The notes under the pieces are model-generated. The model was not told the DNA's origin and ran no database searches. It was given only the letters and a program-made list of their open reading frames with translations. A DNA stretch of 9,542 nt from JBBDWJ01 sp040902925 (lineage in GTDB: Bacteria; Acidobacteriota; Terriglobia; Bryobacterales; UBA6623), in the NCBI GenBank assembly GCA_040902925.1, contig JBBDWJ010000013.1:1-9542 (forward strand), written 5' to 3'. Shown here piece by piece: positions 5,867-9,542 of this stretch. The position numbers and the translations under genes were made by a program. Each line of letters begins with the position of its first letter. Within the stretch, counting starts at the first letter, position 1.

Positions 5867-8005
5867 ATGACTTGCCCATCGAGAACGCGACTCCGCACTC
5901 TGGCCCGGCTGGCGTGCGCGCTCGCCCTGCTGGTGATAGGAGGCGCTCGCGACGCGAGAGCTCAACAGACGCCGCCCGACGCCCGCAAACGCGATCTCAA
6001 CGTGGTTACCGAGTCGGGCGAAGTTGTAACGACCAAAAGCGGCACGGTGAAGGTGCCCCGCAGCTACGCGCTCGTGGTCGGTGTCGCCCAATATCCCAAT
6101 CTGCCGCCTGAGAAAGCGCTGCACTTCACCGAGCGCGACGCGGAGAGAATCTACCAGATCCTGATCAGCCCGCAGGGTGGCAACTTCCGCGCCGAGAACG
6201 TTCAACTGCTCATCGGCGAGAAGGCCACTCTCGCCAACCTCCGCCGCCAGCTCGAAGAATGGCTGCCGTCGGTGGCTCAGGAAGGCGACCGCGTTCTGAT
6301 TTACTTCGCCGGCCACGGCTTCATCTTCGAAGAGCGCGCCTACCTGGCTCCCTACGACATCGATCCTAAGAACATTCACGGCACGGGGTATTCGATGGAC
6401 GATCTCGGGCGCGTTGCCGGCTCCGAGATCAAAGCCACGTACAAGGTGCTGCTAACCGACGCCTGCCACAGCGGCGCGATCACGCCGCGCGCTGAATCGA
6501 CGCAGAACGAGGCCGTCAATCGCAAGCTGCTCGATCTGAGCAGCTCCATGTTTTCGCTCACCGCCAGCCGCGACCGCGAGCAATCCTTCGAAAGCCAGCA
6601 GTTCGGGGGCGGGCACGGCGTGTTTACCTACTACGTCGTCAAGGGACTCGAAGGCGAAGCGGACGCCGACTCCAACGGCGTCGTCACCGCCGACGAGCTC
6701 GCCGAGTACACGCGCTACAACGTGCGGCAGGCAACCGGCGCGAAACAGACGCCGACCTCCGACCGCGGCAGCTTCGATCCCAACATGCCGCTCGCCTTTA
6801 TCCCGGCGAGCTACTCCGAAAGCGTGGGGCCGCAGCGCGCCGAGCAGTTCGGCGTGTTGATCTTCGAAACCAATATGGATGGCGTTGAGGTCTTCGTCGA
6901 TGGGGACTCCGAGGGCGTCGTCAACAAAGGCAAGCCGCTGAGGTTGCCCGGCCTGCGCCCAGGCCCGCACATGATCAAGGCCGTCAGAATGGGCTACGAG
7001 CCCGATGGGCCGCGGGAAGAGATGGTTTATCCCGGCCAGGAAAAGACCGTCACCATCAAGATCCTCTATCCGCGGCGGCGCGATAAAGCCGCTGCCGAAG
7101 AACTCGACAAAGGCATCGAGCTCTACAACAAAGGCTTCGAGGAGAACTACCGCAAGGCGGCCGCGCGGTTTGAGAAGGCGCTTTCGATTGACCCCAACTA
7201 CAGCCAGGCGGCGCTCTATCTGGGGCGCGCCTACAGCGCGCTATTCGAGTACCAGAAATCCGAAGCTGCCTACCGCAAGGCCCTCGAAATCGATCCCGAT
7301 TACCTCGAAGCCCGCGCCAGCTTCGGCGGCATGCTGCTCGACACCGGTGAATTCGACGAAGCGATCCGGCAGCTCGCAACGGTCGTCGGGCGCGACAAGA
7401 ACCACGGCCTGGCCTACGCCATGCTGGCGCAGTCCTATCGCATGAAAGACATGTTCCCGGAGTCGATCGAAGCTGCCAACCGCGCCATCGATTTGAATCC
7501 CAGCAACGCCGAGCCGCATTTTTTTCTTGCCGACAGCCTGCGGCTCAGCGGCAAGCCCGCGGCGGCGAAGCCCGAGTATCTGCAATATCTCGAGCTAAGC
7601 GATTTCCAAAGCTCCACGGGCGAAAAGGTGGTCAACTACTGGATCCGCGGATTTCTGATCGGCCGCGGCAAGAAAAGGCGCGCCGCGCAAAAAGACATCT
7701 GGAACGATTTGCGCAGCCTGACCTACTTCGGCTTGGGCGATAGCGAACGCCTGCTCAAAAAGCCCGACGACGCCATCAGCTACTACAACCAGGCATTAAA
7801 GCTCGACCCGGCCGATCCCCTGACGCACTACGCGCTCGGCTACACGCTGACGCTAAAGTTCGCGCAAACCGACAGCCGTGAGCCGCTGCCGCTGGCGCGC
7901 GAGCATTTTCAGAAAGTCTTGGAGCTCAACGAACATCTGGCCGAGGCCGACATGGCCCGAACCTACATCACAGAGATCAACGCCGAGTTGGCAAAGCGCA
8001 ACTAG
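5867..8005 (+). CDS. Exported caspase-like (peptidase C14) protein with PEGA domain and TPR array
   Basis: 712 residues. A Sec signal peptide (about 8-32, ending ARDARAQ) precedes a caspase-fold domain at about 64-315. SYALVVGVAQYPNLP is the first strand, YFAGHG (146-151) supplies the catalytic His150 and LLTDACHSG (195-203) the nucleophile Cys200, so the dyad is intact. Residues 266-277 (DADSNGVVTADE) read as a canonical 12-position EF-hand loop. A PEGA-like beta domain follows (about 328-400: GVEVFVDG, LPGLRPGPHMIKAVRMGYE). TPR helices fill 409-580 (about five repeats ending in IDPN/IDPD-type turns) and 618-690 (two more), with a basic insert at 596-610. Family knowledge: C14 caspase-like enzymes cleave after Arg/Lys or Asp; TPRs bind partners. 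The export signal places it outside the cytoplasm. It starts 5 nt after DUF4384 copy 2 with no clear Shine-Dalgarno, suggesting coupled translation. Substrate and role are unknown. Confidence 0.93.
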   Translation: MTCPSRTRLRTLARLACALALLVIGGARDARAQQTPPDARKRDLNVVTESGEVVTTKSGTVKVPRSYALVVGVAQYPNLPPEKALHFTERDAERIYQILISPQGGNFRAENVQLLIGEKATLANLRRQLEEWLPSVAQEGDRVLIYFAGHGFIFEERAYLAPYDIDPKNIHGTGYSMDDLGRVAGSEIKATYKVLLTDACHSGAITPRAESTQNEAVNRKLLDLSSSMFSLTASRDREQSFESQQFGGGHGVFTYYVVKGLEGEADADSNGVVTADELAEYTRYNVRQATGAKQTPTSDRGSFDPNMPLAFIPASYSESVGPQRAEQFGVLIFETNMDGVEVFVDGDSEGVVNKGKPLRLPGLRPGPHMIKAVRMGYEPDGPREEMVYPGQEKTVTIKILYPRRRDKAAAEELDKGIELYNKGFEENYRKAAARFEKALSIDPNYSQAALYLGRAYSALFEYQKSEAAYRKALEIDPDYLEARASFGGMLLDTGEFDEAIRQLATVVGRDKNHGLAYAMLAQSYRMKDMFPESIEAANRAIDLNPSNAEPHFFLADSLRLSGKPAAAKPEYLQYLELSDFQSSTGEKVVNYWIRGFLIGRGKKRRAAQKDIWNDLRSLTYFGLGDSERLLKKPDDAISYYNQALKLDPADPLTHYALGYTLTLKFAQTDSREPLPLAREHFQKVLELNEHLAEADMARTYITEINAELAKRN

Positions 8006-8022
8006 GCGCCCAAAAACCCTTC

Positions 8023-9357
8023 ATGAGTCAAGTTACCGAAGAAATCATACTGTCGTCTTCCGCCGCCGTTCTCAGCCAGAAAATTCTCAATAAGACGGCC
8101 CGTGCCGGCGTCATCGGTCTCGGCTACGTCGGCCTTCCACTGGCTGTCGAGCTCGGGCGCGCGGGCTTTTCCGTCTGGGGCCTGGACACCGACGCGGAAA
8201 AAGCCAGCAAAATTCAGGCCGGGGAATGCTACATCCCGGACATCGACCAGCACTTGTTTCACAAACTCGCCAGCGAGAAAAAGCTTGGCGCGACCGTTGA
8301 CGACGCCGTGCTGGCGGAGTGCGACACCGTCAGCATTTGCGTGCCGACGCCGCTGCGCAAGACCAAAGACCCCGACCTGAGCTTCATCCTGGCGGCGGCG
8401 GAGATGCTTGCCAGACGCTTGCATCCGGGGATGCTGATCATCCTGGAGTCCACGACGTATCCGGGCACGACCGAAGAGGCGATTCTTCCCGTGCTCGATC
8501 AGTCCGGCCTGAAAGTCGGCGAGGATTTCTTCCTGTGCTTTTCGCCAGAGCGCGTCGACCCGGGCAACGAGAAGTTCAAGACGCGCAATATTCCCAAGGT
8601 CATCGGCGGCGTGACGCCGCAATGCGTGCAGATCGGCGCCTTGTTCTACGCGCAGGTGATGGACACGATCGTGCCGGTCGGCTCAACCCGCGTGGCCGAG
8701 ATGGTCAAGCTGCTCGAGAACACGTTCCGCATGATCAACATCGGCCTGGCCAATGAAATCGCCATGATGTGCGACCGCATGGGCATCGATGTCTGGGAAG
8801 TGATCGACGCCGCGGCGACCAAGCCTTTCGGGTTCATGCCGTTCTACCCGGGGCCGGGCCTGGGCGGTCATTGCATTCCGGTCGACCCGCACTACCTTTC
8901 CTGGAAGACCAAGCAGGCCGGCTTCGAGCCGCGCTTTATCGAGCTGGCCTCGCAGATCAATCATCAGATGCCGTTGTTTGTCGTGGAGAAAGTACAGGCG
9001 GCGCTCAACGAGCACCTCAAGCCGGTGAAGAATTCGCGAATCCACCTGGTCGGCGTGGCGTACAAGCGCAACATTTCGGATCTGCGCGAATCGCCGGCGC
9101 TCGACATCCTGGGCCTACTCGAAAAGCGCGGCGGCGTGATCAGCTATACCGACCCCTTCGCGCCCGAGTTAAGGCTCGAGTCGCGGACGCTCCACTCGCG
9201 CCCGCTGCTCGAAGCAGCGGCCGAATCCGACTGCGTGGTGATCATCACCGACCATACCAACCTCGACTACGCAGCGCTGGTGGAAGCGGCGCCGTTGATT
9301 GTCGACACCCGCAACGTCTTGAAAAACTACCGCCAGCCGCACATCTTCCGGCTGTAG
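8023..9357 (+). CDS. wbpA: WbpA-type UDP-N-acetylglucosamine (nucleotide-sugar) 6-dehydrogenase
   Basis: 444 residues, typical of the UDP-glucose/GDP-mannose dehydrogenase family. The Rossmann loop is GLGYVG (32-37), with Asp55 closing strand 2 in GLDTD. Further family blocks are CVPTPL (106-111), ESTTYPGTT (142-150), FSPERVDPGN (173-182), the central-domain MVKLLENTFRMINIGLANE (228-245; Lys229, Asn233) and GPGLGGHCIPVDP (277-289) with catalytic Cys284; GVAYKRN (344-350) and SDLRESPA open the UDP-binding domain. These enzymes oxidise the C6 alcohol of a UDP-sugar to the uronic acid with two NAD+, in the cytoplasm. The ESTTYPGTT and SPERVDPGN wording favours the WbpA branch (UDP-GlcNAc) over UDP-glucose dehydrogenase, but substrate and the symbol are inferred. 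The first 27 residues are extra relative to the fold and no Shine-Dalgarno precedes the ATG, so the start is less sure. It lies 17 nt after the caspase gene. Confidence 0.93.
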   Translation: MSQVTEEIILSSSAAVLSQKILNKTARAGVIGLGYVGLPLAVELGRAGFSVWGLDTDAEKASKIQAGECYIPDIDQHLFHKLASEKKLGATVDDAVLAECDTVSICVPTPLRKTKDPDLSFILAAAEMLARRLHPGMLIILESTTYPGTTEEAILPVLDQSGLKVGEDFFLCFSPERVDPGNEKFKTRNIPKVIGGVTPQCVQIGALFYAQVMDTIVPVGSTRVAEMVKLLENTFRMINIGLANEIAMMCDRMGIDVWEVIDAAATKPFGFMPFYPGPGLGGHCIPVDPHYLSWKTKQAGFEPRFIELASQINHQMPLFVVEKVQAALNEHLKPVKNSRIHLVGVAYKRNISDLRESPALDILGLLEKRGGVISYTDPFAPELRLESRTLHSRPLLEAAAESDCVVIITDHTNLDYAALVEAAPLIVDTRNVLKNYRQPHIFRL

Positions 9358-9360
9358 TGC

Positions 9361-9491
9361 CCGTGGCGAGAGCCTGTGGGGAAGCGCCCCCGTGCCAGGA
9401 GTCTGCAGGGGGGGACCCACCACCGTGGCAGGAGCCGACAGGCCGCTGCGGCTGCAGCCCCGGAAGGGGCGCCATGGCAGTAGCCCGGGGC
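9361..9491 (+). repeat. Four degenerate copies of a ~21-bp intergenic repeat
   Basis: After the dehydrogenase stop, a CCGTGGCAGGAGYCTGCAGG-like unit recurs at 9361-9381, 9390-9410, 9423-9444 and (weakest) 9472-9491, with start spacings of 29, 33 and 49 nt. The third copy (CCGTGGCAGGAGCCGACAGG) is near the consensus. Units are separated by G/C runs that can fold locally. The irregular spacing and divergence argue against CRISPR. It resembles the dispersed, non-coding intergenic repeats found in some large soil-bacterial genomes; that class assignment is inference. Confidence 0.5.
9457..9470 (+). repeat. Small hairpin with GGAA (GNRA-type) tetraloop
   Basis: GCCCC-GGAA-GGGGC is a 5-bp perfect stem with a GNRA-pattern tetraloop, 100 nt after the dehydrogenase stop and inside the repeat region. 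It is not followed by a T-tract. Confidence 0.45.
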
Positions 9492-9503
9492 GCAAGCCCC
9501 GGG
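9484..9503 (+). terminator. 8-bp GC hairpin with GCAA tetraloop, possible operon terminator
   Basis: CCCGGGGC-GCAA-GCCCCGGG is a perfect 8-bp GC stem with a stable GNRA loop, 127 nt after the last stop codon of the plus-strand operon. The bases that follow (atgtaaaaatct) have no real T-run, so this is at best a poor intrinsic terminator. It may instead be an mRNA 3'-end stabiliser or part of the adjacent repeat family. Nothing gene-like is visible from here to the window end. Confidence 0.4.
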
Positions 9504-9542
9504 ATGTAAAAATCTAGAGCGGAAGTGGAAAGTGCGTTCATT

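Noticed and set aside
5127..5879. 250-residue minus-strand open frame covering DUF4384 copy 2
   Set aside because: Matches the extent of a well-supported plus-strand gene; product is Arg/His-rich and domain-free.
5909..5920. Lipobox at Arg-Leu-Ala-Cys (residue 17) in the caspase signal peptide
   Set aside because: The -3 position is Arg rather than Leu/Val/Ile, and the Cys lies before the end of the hydrophobic core; a type I signal ending in RAQ fits better.
8002..8622. 206-residue minus-strand open frame antisense to the dehydrogenase gene
   Set aside because: Lies over the Rossmann domain of an unmistakable enzyme; shadow frame.
9361..9491. CRISPR array
   Set aside because: Repeat copies differ from each other, spacings are irregular and too short for spacers, and there are no cas genes.

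Overview
The window is GC-rich, densely coded bacterial DNA. The exported-protein repertoire (an ASH / choice-of-anchor-D repeat protein, a secreted beta-propeller, a Big-1-like surface protein, DUF4384 proteins and an exported caspase-TPR protein) suggests Acidobacteriota, perhaps the Solibacter/Bryobacter side. That assignment is an impression from protein style, since the window has no rRNA or other marker gene. I see no tRNA, rRNA, CRISPR array, insertion sequence or phage gene.

Layout. Bases 1-3681 hold three minus-strand genes that read as one operon, in transcription order: a Big-1-like exported protein with a C-terminal membrane segment (3681-3052), an exported beta-propeller-like protein (2965-1760), and an exported protein built of ~100-residue ASH-type repeats (1763 down past the window's left edge, so C-terminally incomplete). 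The last two overlap by four bases (TTGA). Bases 3682-4122 are a divergent intergenic region with a perfect 6-bp palindrome, a 13-bp direct repeat and no convincing gene.

Bases 4123-9357 hold four closely packed plus-strand genes (gaps of 20, 5 and 17 nt): two tandem paralogous exported DUF4384 proteins, an exported caspase-like (C14) / PEGA / TPR protein with an intact His-Cys dyad and an EF-hand-like loop, and a cytoplasmic WbpA-type UDP-sugar dehydrogenase. The last 185 bases are non-coding and hold four degenerate copies of a ~21-bp repeat and two hairpins with GNRA-type tetraloops, the second a possible terminator.

How the genes may work together (inference). All three minus-strand products and the first three plus-strand products carry signal peptides, so the locus is devoted mainly to the cell envelope. 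The strongest candidate for an undescribed system is the DUF4384-DUF4384-caspase/PEGA/TPR module: a probable extracytoplasmic caspase-type protease or scaffold with two companion beta-rich proteins. It is co-transcribed with a nucleotide-sugar dehydrogenase that may begin or support a surface-polysaccharide pathway, and lies opposite a surface-protein operon.
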